A DNA stretch of 64,000 nt, from NCBI RefSeq assembly GCF_030463565.1, contig NC_134656.1:2609001-2673000 (forward strand), read 5' to 3'. This stretch comes from Pelecanus crispus (lineage: Eukaryota > Chordata > Aves > Pelecaniformes > Pelecanidae). Below, one piece after another: positions 1 through 18,230 of this stretch. Position 1 is the first letter of the stretch, and every line of letters starts with the position of its first letter. A program made the position numbers and the translations under genes. The notes beneath the pieces are model-generated. The model ran no database searches and was not told the origin of the DNA. It was given only the letters and a program-made list of their open reading frames with translations.

Positions 1-453
1 TTTGTCATTTTGAAGTACTCTTTCATTTAGGTGCAAATTAAGGTCCAAAGCCTTGCTGCACTTGTCTATCGCTTGTACCACTAGCGAATCTAACCTGGCA
101 AAGGTCAATAAAGGTAAATCAGGCTCCAGACTCCTTCTGCAAACCACAAGTTTACCAAGTCCTCATTCAAAACAGTAAAAGCATAAACGTTCGGTGCTTG
201 ATCTAATCGGATAATCTCTAAATGCATAACCAAGCGGCCCATTTTCCTCCTGACGGAACGTGATGTGAGGAGCAGACTCATCAGAAGCGCTGCGGAAGGA
301 CAGCAGAGGGGATGTCCTTCCCCACGTGTTGCAAACCCTTCTGCGCTCCATCCTCCGTTGCCCTCCCCACGCTGAAGTGGGAAAAACACACAGAGAAATG
401 ACACATCCCTGCGTGCCACCGAGCGAGGCTGTGTGCTGGGCAGGTGGGGGGAG
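1..453. other. 5' flank, no gene recognised
   Basis: This stretch precedes the first CR1 fragment. I read both strands and saw no exon-like segment with splice sites and no recognised repeat. Reading frames of up to 146 codons cross it on the minus strand, but their translations are compositionally random and carry no known motif. Confidence 0.5.
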
Positions 454-708
454 ATAAGGACAAGAGGACATGGGCTCAAGCTGCGTCGGGGAGGTTTAGA
501 TTGGATATTAGGAAAAAATTCTTCATGGAAAGAGTAGTCAAGCATTGGAACAGGCTGCCCGGAGAGGTGGGGGAGTCACCATCCCTGGAAGTGTTCAAAA
601 ATCGGGCAGAGGTGGCACTTGGGGACATGGTTTAGTGGGCATGGTGGTGTTGGGTTGATGATTGGAATGATGGTCTTAGAGGTCCTTTCCAATCTTAATG
701 ATTCCTAG
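454..708 (+). mobile_element. CR1 LINE fragment (3' end)
   Basis: A truncated CR1 non-LTR retrotransposon tail. It shows the typical succession of CR1 3' phrases: a segment coding for ...RLDIRKKFFMERVVKHWNRL, then 'catccctggaagtgttcaa', then a 3' UTR ending like 'aggtcctttccaatc'. Only the C-terminal tail of the reverse-transcriptase ORF and the 3' UTR remain, as in most CR1 copies, which are 5' truncated. Divergence from the remembered consensus is moderate, so it is an old, inactive copy. CR1 is the dominant LINE of birds and helps place this window in an avian genome. Confidence 0.88.
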
Positions 709-774
709 GTTTTACTTTCATGATAAATGATGCAGCCACCAAGCCAGGAGGTGTGGGGTTGCTACTCTCCCCTT

Positions 775-872
775 AATTGGTTTAGTGGTGGATGTGGTAG
801 TGTAGGTTAATGGTTGGACTGGATGATCTTAAAGGGCTTTTCCAACCTAAACGATTTGATGATTCTGTGATC
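775..872 (+). mobile_element. CR1 LINE 3'-UTR fragment
   Basis: A second, shorter CR1 tail in the same orientation, about 70 bp after the first. It contains the 'ggttggactggatgatctt' block, 'ttttccaacctaaacgat' and a terminal 'gattctgtga', which is the short 3' repeat on which CR1 elements end. It is either a separate 3'-truncated insertion or a nested piece of the first copy. Confidence 0.85.
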
Positions 873-2186
873 TCGGGGGAATTACCCGTATATTCAGGTG
901 CTACTTTGGTAAGTAGGGAGCAGAATATTTTATTAAAGACTCCCCTTTTTTTCTAGGTCTCATCTGTGCAGCAACGCACAGAGCAGGCTCATGGAGCACG
1001 GCGTACTCCTGCCTTCTGCCCTGGGCTTCTCTGCCTGGGAGAGGGTGGGAAAAGTACTTGCCCCCAAACCCAGATACTGAAATCCAGCTTTTGTGGGTTG
1101 ATTGGGTGCCATGGGACACCCAGGATGCAGGACAGGGCAAGCCCAGAGCTGTTGACCCAAGCATGGGTCCAGTTTGTTCTTCATACACCACACGGTTGCA
1201 GTCTGCAGCCTAAACCCCTACCATAAAGTTTCCTTTTCCTGTTCTTTTTAAGCGGCCTCTTTCAAAACCCAACTGCACACCCAAAATGAGCCGCCCAGCC
1301 CAATTACAAGCAGAGGAAGATGGAAATAATGGGCTCAAGGCCAGGAGCGGAGTTGCCAGGCACAAAACTCCCACTAATTAGATGGGACAGTTAAGCGACA
1401 AAACCCAGGCAGGGGCTGGGGGGGCTGGAGTTGGGATTTCTCACCGGAGCAGAGATCTTCAGGCGGCTTAAAGTGTACGTGCAAGATGCGAGGTGGAAAT
1501 CGCCGTCCTTTGGCCGATGCCTGTGGTTGCTGGGGTTTGGCGGGGGGGGTCGTAGCGTGCCTGCATGTGCTGATGGCAGCAGGAGCCCGCACCAGGCGAG
1601 GACCTCCTGATGCTGAGGGGGACCCATCCCTGCCGGAGGCTGAGCGAGCACCGGATCCTGGTGGATCTGGGAAGTGGATTCCCTAGACATCCTCTGCTAT
1701 GGGGAATTAGTGGGAGGAGGCAAATGCTTTTAGCGGGGTGACCCTGGGAGGTCACGGCAGACCCAAAGGAAAAAAGATCTTGTGTTATAAACCCCGCAAT
1801 ATCCACCCAGCAAATATCCAAAGCACTTCAGATCTCTTCTAAGGTTATGTCCTTAATTCTGTTTTAACTCTCACACATTTGTGGAGGAAAAAAAAAATAT
1901 ATATATACCCTCCCACACAAGTGAGATCAAGACTATTAACTGGAGTCACGCACTTGTCACAAGAGCTGCTTGAAGACGAGAGAGCTGTGTTTACCGGTGC
2001 TCTGGTAACAAGCAGGAGAGCACACTTTAAAATAATAATTTAAAAAAAAAAAAGCCGTTCTCCTCCTTCGAGAGTGGTGAGCCTGGCTCCAGCTGTGCCT
2101 GTCTCCCAGATGTGCCCGCGGGTCTGAGCGTGGGACTCCCGCCTGCAGACTCATCCCACCTGCAGACTCGTCCCACCAGACCAACC
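873..2186. other. SRMS upstream flank
   Basis: No gene is recognised. Visible structure is limited to a short A-rich then (TA)n tract near 1889-1907 and a direct repeat of 'cctgcagactc' units at about 2142-2176. The region becomes GC-rich toward 2200, where the presumed SRMS promoter lies. Transcription start cannot be fixed from sequence alone. Confidence 0.4.
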
Positions 2187-2200
2187 AGTTTCACTTTCAG
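2187..2200 (+). promoter_or_regulatory. ISRE/IRF-like motif upstream of SRMS
   Basis: The sequence AGTTTCACTTTCAG fits the interferon-stimulated response element core (AGTTTCNNTTTC). On the minus strand it reads GAAAGTGAAACT, the form also bound by IRF factors and PRDM1. It lies about 167 bp upstream of the SRMS start codon, in the probable promoter. The match is seen directly; its use is inference, because such 12-14 bp matches also occur by chance. Confidence 0.4.
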
Positions 2201-2267
2201 AAATAGGAAGTTCACTGGGAAGTGCCGGTGAGCGCCCAGACGCGTGCGAGGGACGTGGGACGGCAGC

Positions 2268-2339
2268 ATGAGCCGCCCGGCCGGCGGCATGAGCCTGGGA
2301 TCGCCCCTTCCTCTGGCCTCCAGAAGCGCGGTGGCGTAG
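2268..2339 (+). other. Short upstream ORF before SRMS
   Basis: An ATG at 2268 opens a 23-codon frame that ends in TAG at 2337-2339, 27 bases before the SRMS start codon. A second in-frame ATG follows at codon 8. If the SRMS mRNA starts upstream of 2268, this uORF would be met first by scanning ribosomes and could lower SRMS translation. No transcript evidence is available here. Confidence 0.35.
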
Positions 2340-2366
2340 ACACCGCATCGACCGCATCCGCTGGGG

Positions 2367-9806
<7,440 letters not shown>

Positions 9807-10225
9807 GGGACCCCTTCCCACCATCCTTCCTGCACAAGCCCCTCCAGGCCAGCTCTTGCCAAGAAGCTCCTTCCTTCTGGTTTGCCCTCTGACAGGGCTC
9901 TAAGGAAAGCACACCCCCCCCCCCAAAAAAACGAGCCCATGGTCTCTCTTGGTCAGGATGCAGGGAGGTGGTCAAGGGAAAAGGCAACAAGTTGTGGAGA
10001 ACTCATTGCCAGCGCTTGGCTGTGTAGCAGTCTGGAAAAGCCCCGTGGTAGTGAAGGCATCACCCAGAGTTTACATCTTCATTCAGCCAGTAGGGTGGGA
10101 GGTCCCTGCCGCTCCCCACGCCAACGTGAAGGTTTGCAGTTTGTGTTCAGTTGTGGCTCCGCTTGATTTTTCTTGTAGTGTGTGTCCGGTGTATTTATCA
10201 ATAAATGTGTGTGCATCCATCCGCG
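9807..10225 (+). other. SRMS: SRMS 3' UTR
   Basis: This is sequence after the SRMS TGA up to about 20 bp past the AATAAA at 10200. It includes a C-run followed by an A-run near 9915-9930. No competing AATAAA was seen in between, so the UTR should be about 400 nt. Confidence 0.6.
10200..10205 (+). terminator. SRMS: SRMS poly(A) signal AATAAA
   Basis: A canonical AATAAA about 395 bp after the stop codon, followed at once by a GT-rich stretch (tgtgtgtgc). That is the expected arrangement for cleavage and polyadenylation. Confidence 0.7.
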
Positions 10226-13200
10226 TGAGTCCTTGCAGGGCACCGCTGGATGCTCAGCCCTCGCCACGCTGCTCCCCTCCCTGCCCAGGAAGCAATGGTT
10301 TGCAACCAGTCCCGCTCTTGCAACCACAGATCTAACCATCTCCGTGTCTCTTTGGTCTCTCTTCATCCAGGTACGCATTAAACCATGTGCCTCTGCCACC
10401 CCTTTCCCAGGCAGCAGCCCTGCTTGCCCCGAGGACCCTGCACAGGCACCTCCTGCCTGGGCTGCTCCGCTCCAGCTCCTTGCCTTGCTCACTATCGTGT
10501 GGTTATTCCAAGAAAAATGTCTGTCTGGGTTCACATATTTAACTCCTGCTTAGCCCAGGTGCAGGCAGCGCTCGGTAAAACGCTGCGTCACCCTGCTTTG
10601 CTCTTCATCACAGCCACGGTGCAAAGCCGGGAGCCGCTGCCACCACCCCCAGCTCTTGGCCGAGCCCCTCTCGCGAGGACCTCTCGGTCCTGGGGTCCGG
10701 CAATACAGGAGGACCTTGAGCCTCTGGTCCCCCCCCACGCCGTGGGGAGTGTTTGCGCTGGCCGAGCCCCTTCTGCCTGCCCCCCATGCACGCTCTCAGA
10801 GGCCGGGCTGTCCTTGGCAGCGGTGGAAGGACTCGCTGCAAAGCAGCACGGGGAGCAGTGCCAAGGCCCCGGGCTGGTGCAGGCGGCCTCCCCGGGGCCG
10901 GCCCGAGCACCGAACATGCTCGGGGCACCGGTGGTGGGGCGCACGCGCCACGGGTGGAAGGCAGCTGGGGCTGCCTGGGTTTAGGTTTCCTCCTCACAAG
11001 CCCATTTTTGCCTGTTTGCAGGAGAAGGGGTGACCGGTAAGATTGAAACAACAGCAGGGTTGGAATATATAGTTTATATAATAAAGTTTATGCAATAGCC
11101 TCTCTGTTTGAGCAGCATCCGAGCTGTGCAAACAGCAGAAACAAGTCTGGCTGTTAATTGAGCAGTCTCTGTGCACGAGGGGCCTGGAAAGGGGAGGTGG
11201 GAATGTGGTTTCAGGGTGTGATAAATTCTGAGCCGGCCACGCTTCCTCTGAAGCTCGAGCAAGGGCGAGGCGGTTGCTGAGCCCTCGGGAGCTGCAGCCG
11301 TGCCCCGGGAAGGTGGCAGCTCCGGGTTTGAGTGTTCAGCGCTGGAGAAAGCAACAGGTTGGGTTTGCCGCGGTGTTTGGGCACAGTTGCAAGAGGAAAA
11401 ACCCTCATCTTGCAAAGCGTTTGGCAGCCTGATCAAACACCCAAGCAGCGAGCGCACGTGCGCACAGCCCAGCTCCCCTCCTCTGAGAAACTAAAGACCG
11501 AAGCCGTGCCGGGCAGGTGATGGATTTATTGCATGCCAAGAAAGGGCTGGGATGTGCGCGGTGCAGGGCTGTTGCAGCAAGATATTAAATTTGCAGGTCT
11601 GGCTGCCACCAGATGGAGCTAAAAATTAAGCAGGAGGAGAAGGGTGTGCGTGGGGTGACCAGGGCGGTGGGGAGCAGCCGTGCATGGCCGGGGGTCCCTC
11701 CAGAAGCCGTCGGGGCTGGCCCAAAGCAGCTCACGCTGCTGCAGCAATGGCACGATGGCTGGCACGGCCGTGGGGACATGGCGCTGCCCACAGCAGCTTT
11801 TCCTTCCTCCCCTGCAGCTGCGGGAAAAGCCGATCTGCTGCTTGGGTTTGCCCTCTGGCACAGTCTGCTGGGGTTTGGCATTTCTCTGAGTCATGACTTG
11901 CTTTCTAAAAGTAGACACAGTCGGCAGTGGGGGAGCCTGGATTTTCTCACTTTCTCCCAGGATCTCAGCCTGGGCTGGACACTGCAGCTCCCCGCAAAAT
12001 CGGGGCTGCTGCAAGGATTGGGCTCTTCCCAAAATCCATCCCACAAAGCTGCCAGGGCCACGGTCCTTTCCGAACCCCTCTGGGGTGGGCATTGCAAATA
12101 CCGTCGTTAAAGGCAGTCGCCTGCTCTGCTTTCAGCCTGGCATGTGCCCCGTTTGCGGATTCAACTTGACCGAGCGGCATTTGAAACCCCAGCGGCAGGC
12201 TAATGAGATGTACTTGAGCTGCACAGTTTGTTTCTATTTTTAAGGTGCCACACTGGCCTTTGAAGGGTGAGGGGGAAGCAAAGCTGCTGGAGGAAAAACC
12301 CCAAATTCCCCAAGCAGCAAGAGGCAGGCAATGAAAAGAAATATTTCTCACGCCAGGGCTGTTGCGAGAGCTCCTCCAAGGGCAGCGGGGTGGCGCGAGG
12401 GCTGCTGCAAGGGCCGAGAGCGAGTGGAAAGCATTGGCTATTTTTTTTTTTTTTCCCCCAAATATGTGAGTTAATCAACAATCTGAACGCGGCATCTCAT
12501 CCAGCAGCACGAGGCAGCGGCGGGGGGGGCAGAGGAGGGGACGTTGGTGCCGTGGGAGGTGGGTGCTTGCCCCCCCCCCCCCCGAATTGCAATCCCAATG
12601 GAAAGGCAGGGATGCTTAGGGAGGGGAATGGCGGATAAAGAGCCCCTTTCCTTGTCTCAGGTCTGTCGCCCAGTGAACCCCTCGCTGCCCCATCGCAGAG
12701 GGCAGCCCAGTGACCCAAGGCACGGGGAATCAGCTGGCAACAGCCGCGGGGATGGAAAGAGCACAAAAACAAACGCGCTTGGCTTGGTTTCCTACGGCTT
12801 GTTTTTGCACGGCTGAGTGCCACAACGGGGCAAGCCAGTCCCCGCGAACACCAGGCACCCACAGCAACCGGGCGCTGCCGAGGTCTTTGCTCCCAGCCGT
12901 GCCACGGAGCTGCCTGGGAATGCAGTCTCGGGAGGCTGGGCTCTCCCTGGTTTGTTTTGGATTTTTTTTTTTTTTTTTCCCCCTTTTTTTTGGCCCCCAG
13001 CAGAGCGGCAGCCTGAGTCTGTGAGACTTCACAGATATTCAGAAAAACCCCCTTTAATGCAGCAGGGCTTTCAGGCAGTTTTACTCCGCTGGACAGGGAG
13101 CCGCTGGCACCAGGGCAGCCACTCACTGAAGCCGCGGTCCCCGCTGTAAACCTGACCCGCCTTGCAGCCACGCTTAACCTCCGTGCAGCATCCAAAAACG

Positions 13201-14868
13201 GGATGGAGGAGCACGGATGTGCTGGTGGCATCGCAGCAGGCGGCCACAGCAGCTCACCCAGCGCTGGGTCAGGCCGGGGAAAGTGCCCAGCTGAAAACCA
13301 GGGACACCAGGCTTGGTGCCTTTGCTCTGCCGCAGCCTCCCCTGGGTGCCTGGGGACAGCTGCTGGGTCTGACCCTCCGCGATCACGAGACCGACAAGCA
13401 AATACGGCAATATTGACTGTACCTTTGTGTGTCCACGCTTTAATCTGCAGCCCCTGAGGCTGCAGGCTTGGAAAAAAATATTTCTCCCTCCAAACTCTGG
13501 GACTTCTGCTGGGAACCGACAGCAGACGAGACCCCGCTGCTCCCCTGAGGCTTCCTGGGGGTGAGCGGCACCCGAAGGGGTTTGCTGGGGCATGGGAGGA
13601 CCCCCGAGCAGTGCTTGCTGGCACGAGCCACCGCCACAGCCACAGCCACCCTTCCCAGCTCACCCAGCCAGACAGCACACCTTGTCTTACTCAGAAAGGA
13701 GCCCCCCGCAGCCATTCCCTTTGGATGCACACGCTTACACAGGGGGAGCGCAGGGTCCAGTGCTGCCCCAGCCCATCCTAGGGACATGGGGGACGCAGAC
13801 CTGATGACAAGGACTGCCAGCAAGGACTGCCGTCTGGAGACGCAGAGCTCAGGGCAAAGCTTACACATTTTTCCCCTACCAGAAACAAGAAGCGAAGCTG
13901 GAAGTGACCCTAGATGCCTTTGCAGCGTGGACAAAAAGCAAGAGCAGCCACCTCCCCGCCCCGGCTGCTCCCTGGGCCAGGCAGCAGGGAGCTGCCCAAA
14001 CACAGCTTTGCCCTTCGCCCCTGCTTGCGGGACAAAGTCACCACTCAGGGGTCCCACCGCTGCCATCAGGGCTGCGGAACCTGGTGCACGCAGGGACTGT
14101 CCCCTATCTTGTGCTGGGCGTGAAAGCAGACCGGAGCAGGAAGATTTGGCATCTTTAAATCCAGCCCTGCCATGGTTTTGTTTGCCTGCGGCAAGAACTG
14201 GGACCTTGCCCCCCCTGCATGCAGGTACCTGCAGGCTCTTGCGTTCTCAGTGCTTTATCGAGCAGCACTGCCCAGCTATCAGGCTGCGCACGGATGGGCC
14301 AAGCAGCCAAGCTGACTAATTCACAGCAAAAATCAGCGAAACACCACTTAGGGGAGCACAGCACATGGGCCAAGCTGGGCTCCAGGGCTGCCCAGCCCGG
14401 CGCACCCTCTGAGCTGCCATCCACACAAGCTCCAGCCTGACATCAGACCCCCAAAATGCAAGCCCTGAGCAAGCCGCCTCCCTCTCCGCTGGATACGGAG
14501 GGCTCACTCCGCACCCAAATCCTTCCCCCAGCGCTGAGCAGACCCAGCTCAGGCACTCGCTCCCAAACCACAAAGCACTGGAGCGGAGCGGGGCAGCGAT
14601 GTGTGCAGGGAACGGAGCGAGTTCAGTGCCAGCAGGGACAGGCTGTACAGCCAAGTAAGGAAGAAAGGGTGGGGAAGTCATCTGCAGCATCGCTGCAGCC
14701 GAGCCCGATCTCGCTCACATGCAAAACACACACGCACCGGTGGGTCGCTGGCACGACCCTGCCATCCGGCATCACCGGCCTGCACGCTGCGCCGTGTCCC
14801 GGTCTGACCCCACCGACATCCGCAGCAGCGCTCCGCCCTCCCACCCCGGATGAAAAACAACCCGCAGC
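10226..14868. other. SRMS-PPDPF intergenic region, no PTK6 exon seen
   Basis: No gene is recognised on either strand. It holds homopolymer tracts (T-run about 12440-12455, C-run 12571-12585, T-runs 12962-12990) and GC-rich low-complexity sequence that produces long chance frames, including a 393-codon one on the minus strand. In mammals PTK6 lies between SRMS and PPDPF. None of its SH3, SH2 or kinase signatures ([16 protein letters not shown]) appears in any frame here. Confidence 0.55.
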
Positions 14869-14888
14869 GTTTTAAAAGGCTGCTTGAC

Positions 14889-14894
14889 TTTATT
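14889..14894 (-). terminator. PPDPF: PPDPF poly(A) signal (minus strand)
   Basis: TTTATT on the plus strand is AATAAA on the minus strand, about 220 bp beyond the PPDPF stop codon. The 3' UTR would therefore run from 15116 to about 14870. It is the first canonical signal met after the stop. Confidence 0.65.
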
Positions 14895-15116
14895 TAAGTT
14901 GCCACTGTACAAGTACAAGGTAAATAAAACGTGTTACCCAGTCTGTGTGGAAAGGGCGTAGCTGCATTAAGAACGAGTAGAAAAGCTGGTGTGGGAATCG
15001 TCGGGGGCTGGCTGCGCTTTTTTTCTTACAAAGCATCGCTTTTGCCTTGGAGTAGCCTGTCTACGGGGGGGGGAAGGGGCTGTGCCTGCCAGCGTGGGGA
15101 GCAGCCGCCGACCCGC

Positions 15117-16639
15117 TCACGCCACGGGCCCGGAGCTGGGCTCGCTGGCGTGACGCCTCCGTCCCATGCCCGGGGCCGGCGCCAAGCCACATGCCATCGG
15201 TCCCGTCGTCACCCGCAGCGCTCCCGAGCTGCAAGACAGAGCAGAGGAAGGGTCAGGCCCACGCCATGGCGCAGCGGCATCGCGCTGCGTTTGTTTCTGC
15301 AGCGAAGGAGTCGGTGCCCTGGGCAGGACGGTGTCACCCACTGGGCCAGGCTGCACCTCGGGGGGACGCAGCAGGGGTGTCCCCCCACTGCTCTGGGTGC
15401 TCCCCCGCGCCCCGTCGTCCACGGAAAGCACTCACTTCTCTGGGGACTCCGACACGGTCGTCATGGCCGGGTGAGTCGCCTTCCCGAAGAAGAAGCTGGC
15501 CCACCAGTGGCCGGGGTCGGACTTGGGCAGACCTGGGGGACAGTGCGTGCCACGGAAAGTCTGGTACCACCCGGCCAGCCCCGCTACCACCCCGCTCTCA
15601 TCCCACAGGAGAGGCTGGGTCAGGGTCACCTCCAGAGCGTTTTGCAGCGGAGGGGCCGGGAGCAGAGTCCCCCCACGGCCCCAAGCCGGGACGGGTGACA
15701 CTTACCCGGGGGGTGGGGGATGACCTCCCCAGAATACTCCGAGCTGCCGCAGGAGCTGTTGCTGGATGTGGAGCTCAGGCGCCCTGTGGGGAGATCACGG
15801 CCGTCAGAGCCGCCACTGACGCTGATGCGGCCGTCCCTGGGGTGACACGGCTCAGCGTCCTCACTGTCTCGCTCCAGTACTTGCCCAGCTTTAGTGCCAA
15901 GTCAATAAAAACCACTAGGAAGGAAATACTGGCGAGATTACAAGCTGGCCAAGAGCAGGTAGCAAAAAAGCACCTGAACACCTCCATAGGAAAACACCTG
16001 CAACCGCAAGGACATTATTTAATGGCTTTGCATCTGTATGCAACACTTGGCAGGCCTTTGCAGATGACCCGGGGCCAAGAGGATGCAGATTCTTGCACAT
16101 AATCCATGCAGTTTTAGTCCAACTGCTACAAGTCTTTTCCTAGTTTCAGCCCAAGGGGAATACTTTCATCCCCTCTGGTTTAGGCAATCCATTAAACCAG
16201 AAAGTCTCTCCCCTGGAGATGTACCAGTAGCTGCCATTGCCCAGACTGGTTTTGCAGCTCATTTCCACGGCAATGGTGTGAGATGCATTTGAAGCTGTCT
16301 AAAACCTTAGTAACCCGTGAAGGAGATTGCCAGACCCATCCCCAGCCGGTACAACTGGGCAGGGGCTGCGGGGGCCCCAAGGAGGGTCCAAGCACCAGGA
16401 GGGACGGCTGCTGGCTGCCCCCCTTTCTCAGCAAGGAGCCTGCCAGCTCTCGTGGGGCTTCAGCTGAAAGCACGCACCTGGGCTTCATCCCTGCCGCAGC
16501 CACATCCCCCCGAGCCTGGCAGAGCACCCTGCCCCGCTCGCCCACCGCCCCGAGCCCGCCCCAGCCCCGAGCGCGCGCCCTTACTTCTGTAGTAGTTGTG
16601 CGTCGCCATGAGCGAGCCGCTGGATGGGATGGATGCCAT
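15117..16639 (-). CDS. PPDPF: PPDPF, pancreatic progenitor cell differentiation and proliferation factor (4 coding exons)
   Basis: Coding exons, read on the minus strand: 16639-16585, 15783-15706, 15532-15436 and 15228-15117. Together they give 342 nt, 113 aa (human about 114). Splice signals are canonical (donors GTAAGG, GTAAGT, GTGAGT) and phases join exactly. The protein starts MASIPSSGSLMATHNYYR, continues RRLSSTSSNSSCGSSEYSGE and contains the family hallmark LPKSDPGHWWASFFFGK, followed by MTTVSESPE. The tail (CGLAPAPGMGRRRHASEPSS...) is only loosely like the human one. It is a small soluble serine-rich protein with no enzymatic domain, signal peptide or membrane segment. In zebrafish (exdpf) it controls exocrine pancreas growth; its biochemical action is poorly known. 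It is convergent with SRMS and divergent from EEF1A2. Confidence 0.95.
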
Positions 16640-16675
16640 GGCTCTCAATCTTGGTTCTCGTGCGGATCTTAAAAC
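16585..16675 (-). other. PPDPF: PPDPF exon 2 with 5' UTR part
   Basis: On the minus strand an acceptor (ctcgcag) ends just before 16675. The exon carries 36 nt of 5' UTR, then the start codon at 16639, and ends at the donor at 16585. The upstream exon is non-coding. Confidence 0.65.
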
Positions 16676-17717
16676 CTGCGAGCAGAGGGGCAGCTGTGAT
16701 GGCAGAGGGGCCGCAGCACGGCCCCCGCAGCCCCCACCCAGCCGGGGCCTGACCTGCGCCCACACACGAGAAAGCTGGAAGAGTTTAAATGGCACCAGCG
16801 TCGTTTCTCCAGAGATTTGGCACGCGTACCTTCACAGTGGCACTGCACTGGGTACAGACACCAGTGCTCGTAGGGTTACGCACGGTTTAAATCTGCAGCT
16901 GCGGAGCTCTGGCCGAGAGCTACGTGCAAAGTCAAAATAATTCTCTCAGAAACAACTGCCTGCGCAGAGCACGGGCCTGGCAAGTCTGCGCAGCACCTTC
17001 CCCAAACCTCACACGGGTGTTCTGCTTTCTCGCAGAAATCTGGTTCCCCTCACTGTATCAACAGTTGGGAGTTATGAAATCTCAGGCAGAGATTGCGTAA
17101 GTACCAAAGGAGTATTTTGCTCGAGGCACATACCGAGGGTTTTCCTGCAAGGGGTTCCAGCCCCAACCTGTCCCCAGCAGCACCTCCGCCACCCCCGAGC
17201 CGGGGGCAAAGCTGCCAGCCCTGCACCGTCACGCACGACGCGTCCCCCCCTCCTGCAACATCCGCTTCCAGCACGGGCAAGAAAATTGCTCTCCCTGGCC
17301 CACAACATGCCCAGTGCTGAGCTGGAGAAGTGTTTTTCCTCCTCCTGGTACGAAGCACCTCCCTGCTAAGACGCTGACTTTTCCCATGCCCCACGGTCTG
17401 ATCCTTTCTTGCCCAAGCAAGCTCCGAAAAGGCTCAGCCAGCCCAAGGTGCCAAGTGGCAGCAGAAGGCGCAGTCCCTTGGGCCTGCAGGACGCCGAGCC
17501 CCACCGCCATCCGCAGCGACAGCAAATGCACCGCCCGGGCTGTCAGCCAGGCACGGGGGGGGAACCCAGCGCCCCGGGACCCCCACCACCCCCTGGGTGT
17601 CCAGGTGCTCCCCGACTCTCCAAGAGGCTTTCCCTGCTCTAATGATGCACCCACTTGTTGCGTGTCGTGCTACAAAATGTCCTCCACGCACTCGCATCCA
17701 GCGCAGTAATCCTTAGT

Positions 17718-17737
17718 GGAGAAACTGAGGCACTGAG
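17718..17737 (-). repeat. MIR-like SINE relic
   Basis: The phrase 'tggagaaactgaggcac' is the reverse complement of the MIR 3' core 'tgcctcagtttcc'. Only about 20 bp is recognisable, so the call is weak. Confidence 0.25.
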
Positions 17738-17799
17738 CCGCCTCCCCGAAGTTTCACCCCAGACGGACTCGTCGCAGCCTTGCAGCTGACCCCTTGCAA

Positions 17800-18230
17800 A
17801 GCAACACACGCCCCCCACCCCTCCCCCAAATTGCTACGGGCCTCCCCGTTTCCCTCCCCACCCCCGCCGGGGCTGCGCGCCCGGTCGCAGCGCACCTGGG
17901 CTTGGCGGCGGCGGGCTGCGGCGGCGGGCTGCGGCGGGCGGGCACTAGGGCCGCGCGGCGGCGGCGCCGGGGGAACGCTGCCTCCGCTCCACTCCGCTCC
18001 GCACCGCACGGCCTGAGCCGCGGCGCTGCCGGCTCCGCCCCCCGCCCCGCCCTTTTATCCCCTCGGGCTCCGCCCCCCCGGGCCGCGCAGCCAATCGGCG
18101 TGGGGGGGGCGTGGCCGGACACGCCCCTTCCCCGCGAGGGGCGGGGCCTGCGGCGGCGGCGTGTGCGCAGCGCCGAGCACCGGCGGGGTGCGAGGGGAGC
18201 GGGGGCCGGGGGCGGCTTTGAAATGAGGCG
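17800..18230. promoter_or_regulatory. PPDPF: CpG island / PPDPF promoter
   Basis: This is a dense CpG region with several GC boxes (CCGCCC and GGGCGG, around 18033-18145), a CCAAT box at 18090-18097 and, on the minus strand, the TATA-like GATAAAAGG at 18051-18059. The TATA-like box is placed to start transcription of PPDPF leftward near 18025. The island could also fire on the plus strand, but no exon is recognised on that side. Confidence 0.65.
17896..18026 (-). other. PPDPF: PPDPF non-coding exon 1 (predicted)
   Basis: Read on the minus strand, a donor 'cag|gtgcgc' at 17896 closes a GC-rich segment beginning about 30 bp after the TATA-like box at 18052-18059. This would be the 5' UTR exon joined to the exon at 16675. 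The start site is an estimate. Confidence 0.4.

Noticed and set aside
12497-13678. 393-codon open frame on the minus strand between SRMS and PPDPF
   Set aside because: The translation is dominated by low-complexity runs from homopolymers (poly-K from a T-run, poly-P/G from a C-run). It has no domain and overlaps other equally open frames, so it is a chance product of GC-rich sequence with few stops.
17800-18230. Bidirectional promoter with a plus-strand transcript opposite PPDPF
   Set aside because: The CpG island and CCAAT box would allow it, but no plus-strand exon or donor with supporting context was found downstream.
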